Program-made: the position numbers and the translations under genes
Shown: one piece after another, positions 43,741 through 52,000 of the stretch
Layout: every line of letters starts with the position of its first letter
Position numbering within the stretch: position 1 is the first letter of the stretch
Notes under the pieces: generated by a model
The model's database searches: none
What the model was told of the DNA's origin: nothing
The model's input: only the letters and a program-made list of their open reading frames with translations
Origin: WLXB01 sp040221475
Lineage (GTDB): Bacteria; Pseudomonadota; Alphaproteobacteria; Rhodospirillales; Rhodospirillaceae
Direction of reading: 5' to 3'
DNA: 64,000 nucleotides
Assembly: GCA_040221475.1 (NCBI GenBank)
Contig: JAVKEJ010000005.1
Location: 1-64,000 of the forward strand

Positions 43741-45390
43741 CTAGGACGGGTGGGTCTCGCGAAACTTCGACCACTGTTCAGGCGTATCCAAATCCGTCAG
43801 AACAGCAGTGTCCCCAAAATCGACTTCAGTGACAAGCTCCGCATAGGTTCCAATCAGATGGCGCGCGCCAACATCACCAGAAACCTCAGATATGCCCTCA
43901 AAAAACCGCTTATCCCAAAGCACCGGGTTCCCACGCTTGCCCTTATGAACGGGCACAACAATCGCCTGCCCCGCTTCTGGCCTGTACGCCGCAATCAGAG
44001 CGTCGATGTGAGGCGTGGAAAGGTTGGGCATGTCGCCCAAGCAAATCACGGCACCATCACACTGAGGCGGCACCCGAGACAAACCAACTTTCAACGAGGT
44101 CGAGAGTCCGTCCGCATAGTCTGGATTGGATGCAAACGTCACGTCTAAACCAGACAACGCGGCTTTGACACGATCTCCTTCATGTCCTGTCACCACAATG
44201 ACAGACTGCGCACCAGAGTTCACGATTGACGACACGGTTCTACGTATGAGTGGTTCTCCATCGACTGGCTCTAACAACTTATTGACGCTGCCCATGCGAC
44301 GGGATTGCCCTGCGGCGAGCACAACAGCGGCAACATTTCGTCTTATGTCCTGAGGTGCCTCACCGCGCACCGCTTCTGCGCGCGGCAGCGGACGCGCCGG
44401 ACTGTCCACCAATAACCCACCAACACCAAGAGACATGATCTCGGCACGGCTCACCGGCAACCGCGCCGCCAATCGTTCAAAAATCCAATCGATGCCATTT
44501 AATTTTGGCGACCGCGCACACCCCGGCAGAACAAGAATTCGCGTCGCACCCTGCTGGCCGAGCAAAACAAGATTGCCCGGATCAACGGGCATGCCAAAAT
44601 GCACGATCTCGCCGCCACTATTTACAATAGCCGACGGCACCACATCTGCCCGGTCAACCGTCACCGATGCGCCAACGATCACGAGCAGATCAGGTGCCCT
44701 CGCCAACGCTATTTTTAGCGTGTCCGTTATATCCATTGTGGCATGGTCACAGGAAAGGATCTGCTGTACGTGGCCGCCAACAGACTGAATCCGGCGCGAC
44801 GTGATATCTGTCGTTTTCTCAACAACCGATTCCTTCAGCGAGGGCAAAAGCGTGTTGATCAACGTAACGGCCAGCGGCTTGAACGGTGCAAGAGAAATGA
44901 CCCCACCCGCCGCCCTCATCGTTGCCGTCTTCATCACTGCTTTAACAGCGTCCAAAACCTCGCGCGTAACGGCAAAGGGAATAATCTTAACGGTCGCCAC
45001 AATCTGCCCTGCCTCGGCGCGAGCATAATTCGGTAATGTCGCGACCGTAACCGACTCATCAATGGCGTTGATTGCGTTTATGAGGTCCGTATTCAACTGC
45101 ACGATACCGTCCGCTGAAGCGGTGATGTTACAACGCCCGGTAAAGGCGGCAGTGTTCGCAACATCACGACCTAAAAGCCCCTCGGCAATCGCCTTGGCCG
45201 CGACATCTTCATGCACATCCGTATCGCTTAACATCGCCACGACGATCGTTTGCCGCCCGGCTTTCAGCAGGCGCTCACAGTCTTCAGCTGTTAAGCGCGT
45301 ACCTTTCTTGATTGTAAAAGTCTCGGTCTTCGTGGTGTGGGCAAGGATCGCGCCGTCAGCCTCAGCAACATTGAGTTCAGAAAATTTCAC
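43741..45390 (-). CDS. Fusion of molybdopterin-binding domain and molybdopterin cytidylyltransferase
   Basis: 549 residues. Residues about 1-345 resemble MoeA/MogA (PDLLVIVGASVTVDRADVV then FGMPVDPGN, LPGCARSPKLNG). Residues about 352-549 are an NTP-transferase of the MobA/MocA type: VAAVVLAAGQSRRMG (about 353-367), KLLEPVDG, LGDMPNLS and a final DLDTPEQWSKF. The cytidylyltransferase part attaches CMP to molybdopterin for xanthine-oxidase-family enzymes. The front part likely inserts or binds Mo. The fusion matches the role of its neighbours in maturing a molybdenum hydroxylase. Confidence 0.85.
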   Translation of the reverse strand: MKFSELNVAEADGAILAHTTKTETFTIKKGTRLTAEDCERLLKAGRQTIVVAMLSDTDVHEDVAAKAIAEGLLGRDVANTAAFTGRCNITASADGIVQLNTDLINAINAIDESVTVATLPNYARAEAGQIVATVKIIPFAVTREVLDAVKAVMKTATMRAAGGVISLAPFKPLAVTLINTLLPSLKESVVEKTTDITSRRIQSVGGHVQQILSCDHATMDITDTLKIALARAPDLLVIVGASVTVDRADVVPSAIVNSGGEIVHFGMPVDPGNLVLLGQQGATRILVLPGCARSPKLNGIDWIFERLAARLPVSRAEIMSLGVGGLLVDSPARPLPRAEAVRGEAPQDIRRNVAAVVLAAGQSRRMGSVNKLLEPVDGEPLIRRTVSSIVNSGAQSVIVVTGHEGDRVKAALSGLDVTFASNPDYADGLSTSLKVGLSRVPPQCDGAVICLGDMPNLSTPHIDALIAAYRPEAGQAIVVPVHKGKRGNPVLWDKRFFEGISEVSGDVGARHLIGTYAELVTEVDFGDTAVLTDLDTPEQWSKFRETHPS

Positions 45391-45399
45391 GCGCCGCCC

Positions 45400-46092
45400 C
45401 TAAACCTGAGCCTGGCGACGTGTCGCAACCACCTGCGCCAAAATGGAGACGGCAATTTCTGCCGGAGACTTGGCTTTAATATCCAACCCGGCGGGACCAT
45501 GAATGCGGCTCAGGTCTTCGTCCGTAAATCCACTCTCGCGCAACCGCTCCAAACGTTTGCCATGGGTGCGCCGACTACCGAGAGAGCCGATATAAAACGC
45601 ATCCGACTTCAACGCTTGTTCCAGGGCAGGATCATCCAGTTTTGGGTCGTGGGTTAATGTCACCACAGCCGTGCGGATATCTGGCTTCACCTTCACCATT
45701 CCTTCATCCGGCCAATCGGACAGCACGGCGATACCGGCCAGACGCTCGGCACTTGCAAACGCCTCGCGGGGATCAATAATCGTGACCTCATAGCCCGCCG
45801 ATTGCGCCATGGGAGCAAGCGCCTGCGCAATATGCACAGCCCCCACAATGATCATTCTAAACGGAGGGCCATAGACCCGCACAAACAAAGACGTGTTTTC
45901 AAGAACACCCGAACTGTCTGTTTGAATCATCTGCGAAACCGTTGCCAAAGCAGCGTCCGGCACAACGAGATCACCCATACACTCAGACCCAACATACAGG
46001 CACTGCTGGCCCGTCTCTGTGTCTGTCACTGTGGCGCAGGGCACTTTGTCTGCGAGCGACTGTCGGAGCGCTTTGAAAATACCGGTTTTCAC
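45400..46092 (-). CDS. XdhC family C-terminal-type protein (molybdenum hydroxylase maturation)
   Basis: 230 residues. A Rossmann segment, IIVGAVHIAQALAPMAQSAGYEVTIIDPR, is followed by SDAFYIGSLGSRRTHGKR and RIHGPAGLDIKAKSPAEIAVSILA. That is the XdhC C-terminal half, which binds MoCo and delivers it to xanthine dehydrogenase or CO dehydrogenase-like enzymes. The matching N-terminal half is a separate gene just upstream with a four-base overlap. Confidence 0.88.
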   Translation of the reverse strand: MKTGIFKALRQSLADKVPCATVTDTETGQQCLYVGSECMGDLVVPDAALATVSQMIQTDSSGVLENTSLFVRVYGPPFRMIIVGAVHIAQALAPMAQSAGYEVTIIDPREAFASAERLAGIAVLSDWPDEGMVKVKPDIRTAVVTLTHDPKLDDPALEQALKSDAFYIGSLGSRRTHGKRLERLRESGFTDEDLSRIHGPAGLDIKAKSPAEIAVSILAQVVATRRQAQV

Positions 46093-46412
46093 GCCACCCG
46101 CTCCACATACACATGGACCGTGCCACCGCAGGCCAGCCCAACTTCCCAGGCCATGTCGTTGGTGACGCCATATTCAAGACATTTCGCACTGCCGCTCTGA
46201 ATGGTTTCAAGCGCGGCCTCAATCACCGCCCCCTCGATACAGCCTCCCGAGACAGACCCAACAAAATCGCCATCCTCGTTAATGGCCAAATGGCTACCCA
46301 CAGGCCGTGGTGAAGACCCCCAGGTTTGAATCACCGTGGCCAAAGCCGTCGCCTTGCCAGCCTCCTGCCATTCAGCAATTTTTGTCAACGGGTCTAACTC
46401 AAGATCAAGCAT
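46089..46412 (-). CDS. XdhC/CoxI N-terminal-type protein
   Basis: 107 residues with the pattern of the XdhC_CoxI domain: WQEAGKATALATVIQTWGSSPRPVG, SVSGGCIEGAV, and LACGGTVHVYVE at the end. It is coupled by ATGA to the C-terminal half. In many bacteria both are in one polypeptide; here the protein is split in two. It overlaps the CoxE-like gene by eight bases. Confidence 0.88.
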   Translation of the reverse strand: MLDLELDPLTKIAEWQEAGKATALATVIQTWGSSPRPVGSHLAINEDGDFVGSVSGGCIEGAVIEAALETIQSGSAKCLEYGVTNDMAWEVGLACGGTVHVYVERVA

Positions 46413-47649
46413 AACCTGCTACACTCCCGTCCCTGTGTTGATCGCGCAACGGCGCGTTATTGTGATGACGCAACGGCGCTTTCATATCTGACAAAGCCTC
46501 CGCCAGAGACGACAGACTGTCCAGATTATGCCCAGACCTGAACTCATCGACATAGGGCAGCATCGCTTTCACACCGGCAGACTTGGGTTCAAAGGCTTCA
46601 AAGCGCAATAAGGGGTTCAACCATAACAACCGCCGGCAGGATTTTTGTAATCGGTTCATTTCTTCAGACAACCCGATACCGCCATCCCGGTCCAAACCAT
46701 CCGTAATCAGCAACACAACAGCACCCTGGCCGAGAACGCGTCGCGACCAGTGTTTGTTAAAAGACGCCAGAGTTTCCCCAATCCGGGTGCCGCCAGACCA
46801 ATCCGTCACCGTGGCTCCAATGCGGGCCAAGGCCACATCCGGATCTGCGTGTCTTAAATGGTGGGTAATGTTCGTCAACCGCGTCCCAAAGACAAAAGTA
46901 TGCACGCGCTCCTGATCGTTGGTCACGCTGTGCAGAAAGTGCAGCAACATGCGGGCATAGGCTTCCATAGAACCAGACACATCACAGAGCACCACCAACG
47001 GCGGATGGCGGCGCACGCGCTTTTTGCGCTTCAGATCAATGGAGCCACCCGCACGGATGGTCCCACGCAGCGTTGCCCGCATATCAATCCGGCGGCCAGA
47101 GGTATGAGGCTTAAACCTTCGGCTTGGAAGGTCCGGCAGCGGCAACGTAAACTGGGTCATGGCATTGCGCGCTTGCGCTAACTCGTCTGCCGACATGGAC
47201 TCAAAATCTTTTGACTGAAGACGTTCCGTCGCAGACCACGAATGGCTGTCATCGGCCTCTTGAGGTGCCGCGTCTTCGTTGACTTTATTGGCCAAGCCTT
47301 GATCAACCAGCGCATCAGCTAACCGTCTCGGCAACTCGTCTTGCTTGGTCTGAGGTGCGCGATCGACCACATCGTCAAAGGTATTGGTGCCCCCATCATC
47401 TACCAGCGGTCTGACGACCCAAAAGCGATCAAAGGCCAATTCAAATAATTCTGTCTGACTGTGCCGTTCAACACAGACCGCGTGTAAAGCCCAATACACA
47501 TCTTCGCGGCGCCTCAGGTCTATGACGGAGAGCGCCTCAACCGCCAGCAGCACTTTACCGGGACCAATGGGCAAACCCGCCGCCCGCAACAACCGGGCGA
47601 ACTGCATCACATGGCGATCAAGCTTACCGGCGGAAGGGTGATCGTTCAT
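46405..47649 (-). CDS. VWA-domain protein, CoxE-like
   Basis: 414 residues. A von Willebrand A domain near the middle has the MIDAS residues (DVSGSMEAYARM), TDWSGGTRIGETL and a C-terminal WLNPLLRFEAFEPKS. This is the CoxE family, which works with the CoxD-type AAA+ ATPase in copper/molybdenum site assembly of CO dehydrogenase. It lies 25 bases from the MoxR-type gene. The N-terminal part is less conserved, with acidic patches. Confidence 0.85.
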   Translation of the reverse strand: MNDHPSAGKLDRHVMQFARLLRAAGLPIGPGKVLLAVEALSVIDLRRREDVYWALHAVCVERHSQTELFELAFDRFWVVRPLVDDGGTNTFDDVVDRAPQTKQDELPRRLADALVDQGLANKVNEDAAPQEADDSHSWSATERLQSKDFESMSADELAQARNAMTQFTLPLPDLPSRRFKPHTSGRRIDMRATLRGTIRAGGSIDLKRKKRVRRHPPLVVLCDVSGSMEAYARMLLHFLHSVTNDQERVHTFVFGTRLTNITHHLRHADPDVALARIGATVTDWSGGTRIGETLASFNKHWSRRVLGQGAVVLLITDGLDRDGGIGLSEEMNRLQKSCRRLLWLNPLLRFEAFEPKSAGVKAMLPYVDEFRSGHNLDSLSSLAEALSDMKAPLRHHNNAPLRDQHRDGSVAGYA

Positions 47650-47673
47650 GACTCTGGTTCTTCGTCTTAAACA

Positions 47674-48609
47674 TCAAACAGCATGGGCTGCGGCAAGAAC
47701 CCGCTCAGCCTTATCCTCTTGCACGCGTGCGATGTCGTCTTGATACTTCAGCACCACACCCAGCGTATCCGCGATACTGTCGCGGTCTAAATCGCTGCGG
47801 TTCAACGCAATCAGCGCGCGTATCCAATCAATGCTCTCGGCAATACCCGGTGGCTTAAACAAGTCTTCATTGCGTAACTCTTGTACGGCGGCCACCACCT
47901 GGCGGCTGAGACTGTCCGCTGCCTCAGGCACCTTGTTTCTCAGAATGGTGTATTCGCGCGCGGCATCCGGATAGCCAACCCAATGATACAAACACCGGCG
48001 CTTGAGAGCGTCGTGAATCTCGCGCGTGCGGTTTGATGTTATAATAACAACCGGCGGAGACTCTGCCTTCACCGTTCCAACTTCAGGAATGGTGATCTGG
48101 AAGTCAGAGAGAATTTCTAAAAGATACGCCTCGAAAGGTTCATCTGTCCGATCCAGTTCATCAATCAGAAGCACCGGCGGACCCGCGTCTCGGGTCCGCA
48201 AGGCCGACAACAACGGCCGCTCAATCAGATAATCAGGACCATAAATATCTTCCGCGATTTCAGACGCCCGCCCCGCTGCCCCATCGCGATCGGATTCCGC
48301 CAATCGGATGGCCATCATCTGGCGCGGGTAGTTCCATTCATACACCGCCGAACCAACGTCTAACCCCTCGTAGCATTGCAAGCGAATAAGGTCCCGCTGC
48401 AGCGCCGACGACAGCACCTTCGCAATTTCCGTTTTGCCAACCCCGGCCTCACCTTCCAAAAAAAGCGGGCGTCCAAGTTTTAGCGCAAGAAACAGAGCGG
48501 TCGACAACGCTCGGTCAGGCACATAGCCCGCACCAGTCAGCAGGGTTTCCGTCTGTTCAATGCTCTGTGGCAGTGTTTGGGGCAGTGTTTGGGGCAGTGT
48601 CTGCGTCAT
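47674..48609 (-). CDS. MoxR/CoxD-like AAA+ ATPase
   Basis: 311 residues. Walker A GEAGVGKTE, Walker B VLLIDELDR and a sensor region ITSNRTREIHDALKRRC. The start has a three-fold repeat of TLPQ (12-base units). MoxR-type chaperone ATPases work with VWA proteins; here with the CoxE-like gene to mature a molybdenum hydroxylase. It is likely transcribed from the CoxS-like gene onward. Confidence 0.9.
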   Translation of the reverse strand: MTQTLPQTLPQTLPQSIEQTETLLTGAGYVPDRALSTALFLALKLGRPLFLEGEAGVGKTEIAKVLSSALQRDLIRLQCYEGLDVGSAVYEWNYPRQMMAIRLAESDRDGAAGRASEIAEDIYGPDYLIERPLLSALRTRDAGPPVLLIDELDRTDEPFEAYLLEILSDFQITIPEVGTVKAESPPVVIITSNRTREIHDALKRRCLYHWVGYPDAAREYTILRNKVPEAADSLSRQVVAAVQELRNEDLFKPPGIAESIDWIRALIALNRSDLDRDSIADTLGVVLKYQDDIARVQEDKAERVLAAAHAV

Positions 48610-48726
48610 TCTTAATCCAAGCTCAGCTGAAATCTTAAATCATGATGGCGATTAAGCAGCCACAAAAGAAATGGGCGCGGTTTGACCCACGCCCATCACA
48701 CTCTGAAAGTTTTTGGCCAGGCAGGT

Positions 48727-49176
48727 TTAAGCCGCAGCGGCTCTCTTAATGGCCTTGCGAATGCGTGTGTAGGTCCCGCACCGGCAAATGTTGGTAATGT
48801 AGGCGTTGATGTCTTCATCTGTTGGTTCTGGGATTTCTTTCAACAGAGAGGCCACCGACATAATCATGCCAGACTGACAGTATCCGCACTGAGGCACATC
48901 TTCCTCAATCCAAGCTGCTTGAACCGGGTGACTGCGATCTTCCGACAATCCCTCGATGGTCGTAATTTCTGTGCCAGCCGCAAACTCAACGGGTATGGAA
49001 CAAGACCGTTCGGCCACACCGTCCACATGGACCGTGCACGCTCCACAAGCCGCGATGCCGCAACCGTATTTTGTGCCGGTTAATCCAAGGTTGTCTCGTA
49101 ACACCCACAACAGCGGGGTTTCTGGATCAACATCCACCGAATGCTCTGTGCCGTTGACGCGCAACGTAATCGCCAT
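48727..49176 (-). CDS. (2Fe-2S)-binding small subunit of a molybdenum hydroxylase (CoxS/IorA-like)
   Basis: 149 residues with two clusters. Cys39, Cys44, Cys47 and Cys59 form the plant-type 2Fe-2S cluster, and Cys97, Cys100, Cys131 and Cys133 form the second cluster (QCGYC...ICRC). This is the small subunit of xanthine-oxidase-family enzymes such as aerobic CO dehydrogenase or isoquinoline 1-oxidoreductase. No molybdenum-binding large subunit or FAD subunit is in the window. It begins the minus-strand operon, with 118 bases before the MoxR gene. Confidence 0.9.
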   Translation of the reverse strand: MAITLRVNGTEHSVDVDPETPLLWVLRDNLGLTGTKYGCGIAACGACTVHVDGVAERSCSIPVEFAAGTEITTIEGLSEDRSHPVQAAWIEEDVPQCGYCQSGMIMSVASLLKEIPEPTDEDINAYITNICRCGTYTRIRKAIKRAAAA

Positions 49177-49401
49177 CTAAACCTCCTAAGAACGCCTTAA
49201 TAGGGTGTAAGACCCCAATCGCGTCTTTTCAACTATTTCATCATTGTATCGACCGCCCTGTGGGAAGCAAGATAGACGATTCGTCAAAAACTGTCTTTTT
49301 TTCGTCATCGGACCGTTACATAGCCTGTTCAACGCCGCAAAACGCGAAGTCTGCGCAAATCAGGAATTCACCAAGGATTCAGGCAGCTTACAATGCGTAC
49401 A

Positions 49402-49427
49402 CCCTACTATATATTGTATATATAGGG
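49402..49427. repeat. AT-rich inverted repeat in the gap before the 2Fe-2S subunit gene
   Basis: CCCTA(C)TATATA at 49402-49413 matches TATATATAGGG at 49417-49427, an almost perfect palindrome with one extra base on the left. It lies about 230 bases before the CoxS-like start in a 626-base gap with no convincing gene. It could be an operator for the cox-like operon or a hairpin. The nearby bases 49177-49620 hold nothing else I can identify; short frames there look non-coding. Confidence 0.4.
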
Positions 49428-49620
49428 CGACTTCATACCAATAATAGTGACATTTCTGAAAATCTTTGGAACACTCTTCCCCGTGAGCGACGGGTTTCTT
49501 GGGGAATGAGTCAGCAATGCCACAGCAGGTTTCAGTAACCAACTGGCAGAAATGCGACCAAACCAATGTGGCAGATGAGTCCTCCTGTCCACGCCTCACA
49601 GTCTATCTGAACAGTTTGAG

Positions 49621-49750
49621 TATGATTTTGTTTTCGCGGGGTCGGCGCTCCTCGTCAAACATGAGCACGTTGACGTGTGAACGCCTGGGCCCCGACTAGA
49701 GGTGCGTCCCTGAAACTTGGGGCGGGGCTTTTAGCCCCGCCCACTTTTTT
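49621..49750 (+). ncRNA. Candidate small RNA ending in a strong terminator
   Basis: A -10-like TATGAT at 49621-49626 would start a transcript near 49633. Downstream, CGTCAA pairs with TTGACG and GTCGG with CCGAC within the next 65 bases. The transcript would then end at the terminator at 49720-49750. No plus-strand gene lies upstream for more than 11 kb, so the terminator needs its own transcript. The -35 region is weak. No named RNA family (6S, SRP, tmRNA, RNase P) is seen. Confidence 0.4.
49720..49750 (+). terminator. Strong rho-independent terminator
   Basis: GGGCGGGGC (49720-49728) pairs perfectly with GCCCCGCCC (49734-49742) around TTTTA. Six T follow at 49745-49750. The T-run is on the plus strand only, so it ends a plus-strand transcript, not the minus-strand gene at 49803. 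Confidence 0.85.
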
Positions 49751-49802
49751 ACACCGCTGAAAGTGCCCTCACAAAACCACATTCAACGGCTTAGACCAAG
49801 TC

Positions 49803-50165
49803 TCACCCATCCAGCCACGGCAAAAAATAAACACTCTCACGCTCGGCCTGGGCATGAAGATCGGCGACCCCTTCTGCCGCATACACAGGTTGGGTGCGCC
49901 ACGCTTTAAAAGACTCAAAATCGGGCCAGCGGATCACGGCCACGGCCTGCGCGTCTTCGGGGCCGACAAATCGAAAGGCCGGTTTTGAAAATCCCAGAAC
50001 GTGTCCGCCGAACAAAACGGGTTTCTTGCTCTGGCCGTCACTGATCGCCTGGTAGCGTGCATAAGCGTCCGCGTCGGCGATGCCATGCACCACAAACACG
50101 CTCAGAAACGCGCCCTGTTTCAGCGCCTCGGGAACTTCACGGTCAGGGTCAAAGAGTGTGGACAT
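49803..50165 (-). CDS. DUF1330-like dimeric alpha/beta-barrel protein
   Basis: 120 residues. LSVFVVHGIADADAYARYQA, VLFGGHVLG, AVAVIRWPDFESFKAWRTQPVYA and a short end match the small dimeric-barrel fold, close to DUF1330. Such proteins are often small monooxygenase-like or of unknown role. It lies 15 bases downstream of the leaderless SDR gene and is likely co-transcribed. Confidence 0.72.
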   Translation of the reverse strand: MSTLFDPDREVPEALKQGAFLSVFVVHGIADADAYARYQAISDGQSKKPVLFGGHVLGFSKPAFRFVGPEDAQAVAVIRWPDFESFKAWRTQPVYAAEGVADLHAQAERESVYFLPWLDG

Positions 50166-50180
50166 GTTTTACCAGCCCCC

Positions 50181-50900
50181 CTACCAAGCCACCGTGTCGC
50201 CATTAAACCTTCGGAAGGTGCCCGTGTCCGACATCGTGAACCCATCAATCAATCCCCGCATGCCCGTCACGCTATCAGGAATTTCAACGGTCGCGCCGCC
50301 AACGCCCATGCGCGTTTTGACATGCCCTGGGCAGAACGCCATGGCAATCACGTCCTCCGCCTTAAGGGCCTCTGACAATAACTGCACCGCTTTGGTCACC
50401 GCCGTCTTTGAGGTGCAGTAACAAAATGCCGGAGTCACATCCTCCTGAAACGAACCAACGGTGCTCGACAGGGTAATAATCTTCTTCTGATCCCCAGCCC
50501 GGACATGTTCGATAAAAGCCTCGGCCATTTTGATTGGGGCAAAGGTGTTGGTGCGGATCACTTGATCCCACACCTCATAATCAATGGTGCCGAAATGCTG
50601 TGCGTCGAGATGATCTTGAATAGGCACCGGGCCAATAATGCCCGCGTTGTTCAACAGCACATCAATAGGCGTGCCGGCGTATTTTTTGGCAATCGAGTCG
50701 ATTGAGCCATGATCCAGCATATCCATTTTCTCGATCGATACCCGGCCTCCAGCCATCTCGGCAAGGGCTCTGAGATCTGCTGCCCCTGCTCCGTCAGGGT
50801 CACGACAACAGGCAATCACGGTCCAGCCATCCTCCGCATATTGGCGCGTAAACTCCAGGCCGATCCCCCGGTTGGCTCCGGTAATTAACACTGTCGGCAT
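50181..50900 (-). CDS. Short-chain dehydrogenase without a signal peptide
   Basis: 239 residues. The glycine motif TGANRGIG is at residues 7-14, NNAG at about 85-88, Ser in LSSTVGS and the pair Y161-x3-K165 in the active site. The start MPTVLITG has GAGGAG just upstream, so no leader precedes the fold. The final words TGTFRRFNGDTVAW resemble the ends of the five tandem SDRs near 56-61 kb, and the inner blocks also match. It is probably a cytosolic NADPH-type (Arg after beta 2) reductase. The substrate is unknown. Confidence 0.9.
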   Translation of the reverse strand: MPTVLITGANRGIGLEFTRQYAEDGWTVIACCRDPDGAGAADLRALAEMAGGRVSIEKMDMLDHGSIDSIAKKYAGTPIDVLLNNAGIIGPVPIQDHLDAQHFGTIDYEVWDQVIRTNTFAPIKMAEAFIEHVRAGDQKKIITLSSTVGSFQEDVTPAFCYCTSKTAVTKAVQLLSEALKAEDVIAMAFCPGHVKTRMGVGGATVEIPDSVTGMRGLIDGFTMSDTGTFRRFNGDTVAW

Positions 50901-50986
50901 GTGCAGCTCCTCATTTTCAAAAAAACCAATCGCGGGACTCTGCACGCTCAGTTGCCTCACGCCAAGGGGCGACTTACTGTCACCGA

Positions 50987-52000
50987 ATGATGAAATATCT
51001 CAATATCCTGATCGCCGTTATCTTCTCCCTCCTGACCCTCGGTCCCGCCCAGGCTGACCCGCTCAAGGGCAAGGTCGCCGTCTATTCCTTTCCCGACAGC
51101 GTCTGGTGGGATCAATGGATGAGTTTTCAGTCCAAGATCGAGAACAATCCGGACCTTGAGTTGGAATGGTACCTGCGCGGTGAATTGGGGTCGGAACAAC
51201 AACTGATCACCGGCGCACGGCGCAATCGCATTCAGGTCATCAGCGTGTCGTCCCAGGGTATGACGTCTCTGGTGCCGGAAATGGGCGTGCTGTTGGCTCC
51301 TTACGTGTTTGATAGCATCGAAGAAGCCGACTTCGTCCTGGACAACTATCTGGCCGAGCCGATCCGTCAGTTTTTCTCAGAACTTGATCTGGAGGTCCTT
51401 CATTTTACCGATGTGGGCTGGACCGTTTTGTATACGGTTGACCAGCCGGTTCTGCTGCCAGCCGATCTCAACGGCATGACCCTTCGGATTTCGCCCTCCA
51501 TCATTCTGCAATCCTTTGTCGAGGCGGTGGGCGCAGATTATGCCGTTCTAGAACTGGGCGAACTGGTGCCCGGCCTGCAAACCGGCATGGTCCAGGGCGG
51601 GCTCTCTAACATCGTTTTTGTGCATAACGCTCTGAACGGCCAGGTGTGCTGCGCCACACGACTCAAAGGCATGTACGAGATGGGAGCAAACTTTGCCAAC
51701 AAGCGCTGGCTGGCCTCCGCCACCGATGCCCAGAAAGCCGCCCTGATTGAGTCCTACGACCAGCTGCACGTCTCCCGGCCCAACGTGCGGGCCTATGTGG
51801 AAGGTGTGGTCAAAGAGGGCGAAGCCAACGGCATGTCCTATTTCGACCTGACGAAAGATCAACGCAAGCTATGGAAAGACGCATCCGCCAGCGGCTTGCA
51901 GCGCATTCTCGACGATACCGGGGCCGACGGTGCCCGGCTTTACGACCTCCTGCTTGAGGGCAAAGCCGCCTTCAGGCGCAGCCAGGAAAACCAGCAATGA
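50987..52000 (+). CDS. TRAP transporter substrate-binding protein (DctP family)
   Basis: 337 residues with a Sec signal (LNILIAVIFSLLTLGPAQA). The DctP signature segments are present: SELDLEVLHFTDVGW, then the Arg of GMTLRISPS that binds carboxylates, and VPGLQTGMVQGGLSN. It should deliver a carboxylate-type solute to DctQ/DctM membrane subunits, but none are in the window. Its last bases overlap the carboxylesterase start in an ATGA junction. Confidence 0.85.
   Translation: MMKYLNILIAVIFSLLTLGPAQADPLKGKVAVYSFPDSVWWDQWMSFQSKIENNPDLELEWYLRGELGSEQQLITGARRNRIQVISVSSQGMTSLVPEMGVLLAPYVFDSIEEADFVLDNYLAEPIRQFFSELDLEVLHFTDVGWTVLYTVDQPVLLPADLNGMTLRISPSIILQSFVEAVGADYAVLELGELVPGLQTGMVQGGLSNIVFVHNALNGQVCCATRLKGMYEMGANFANKRWLASATDAQKAALIESYDQLHVSRPNVRAYVEGVVKEGEANGMSYFDLTKDQRKLWKDASASGLQRILDDTGADGARLYDLLLEGKAAFRRSQENQQ

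Noticed and set aside
49244..49699. Several short frames in the gap before the cox-like operon
   Set aside because: They overlap each other on both strands, are Cys- and Ser-rich without family features, and lack ribosome-binding sites. I looked for a decayed transposase here and could not support one.
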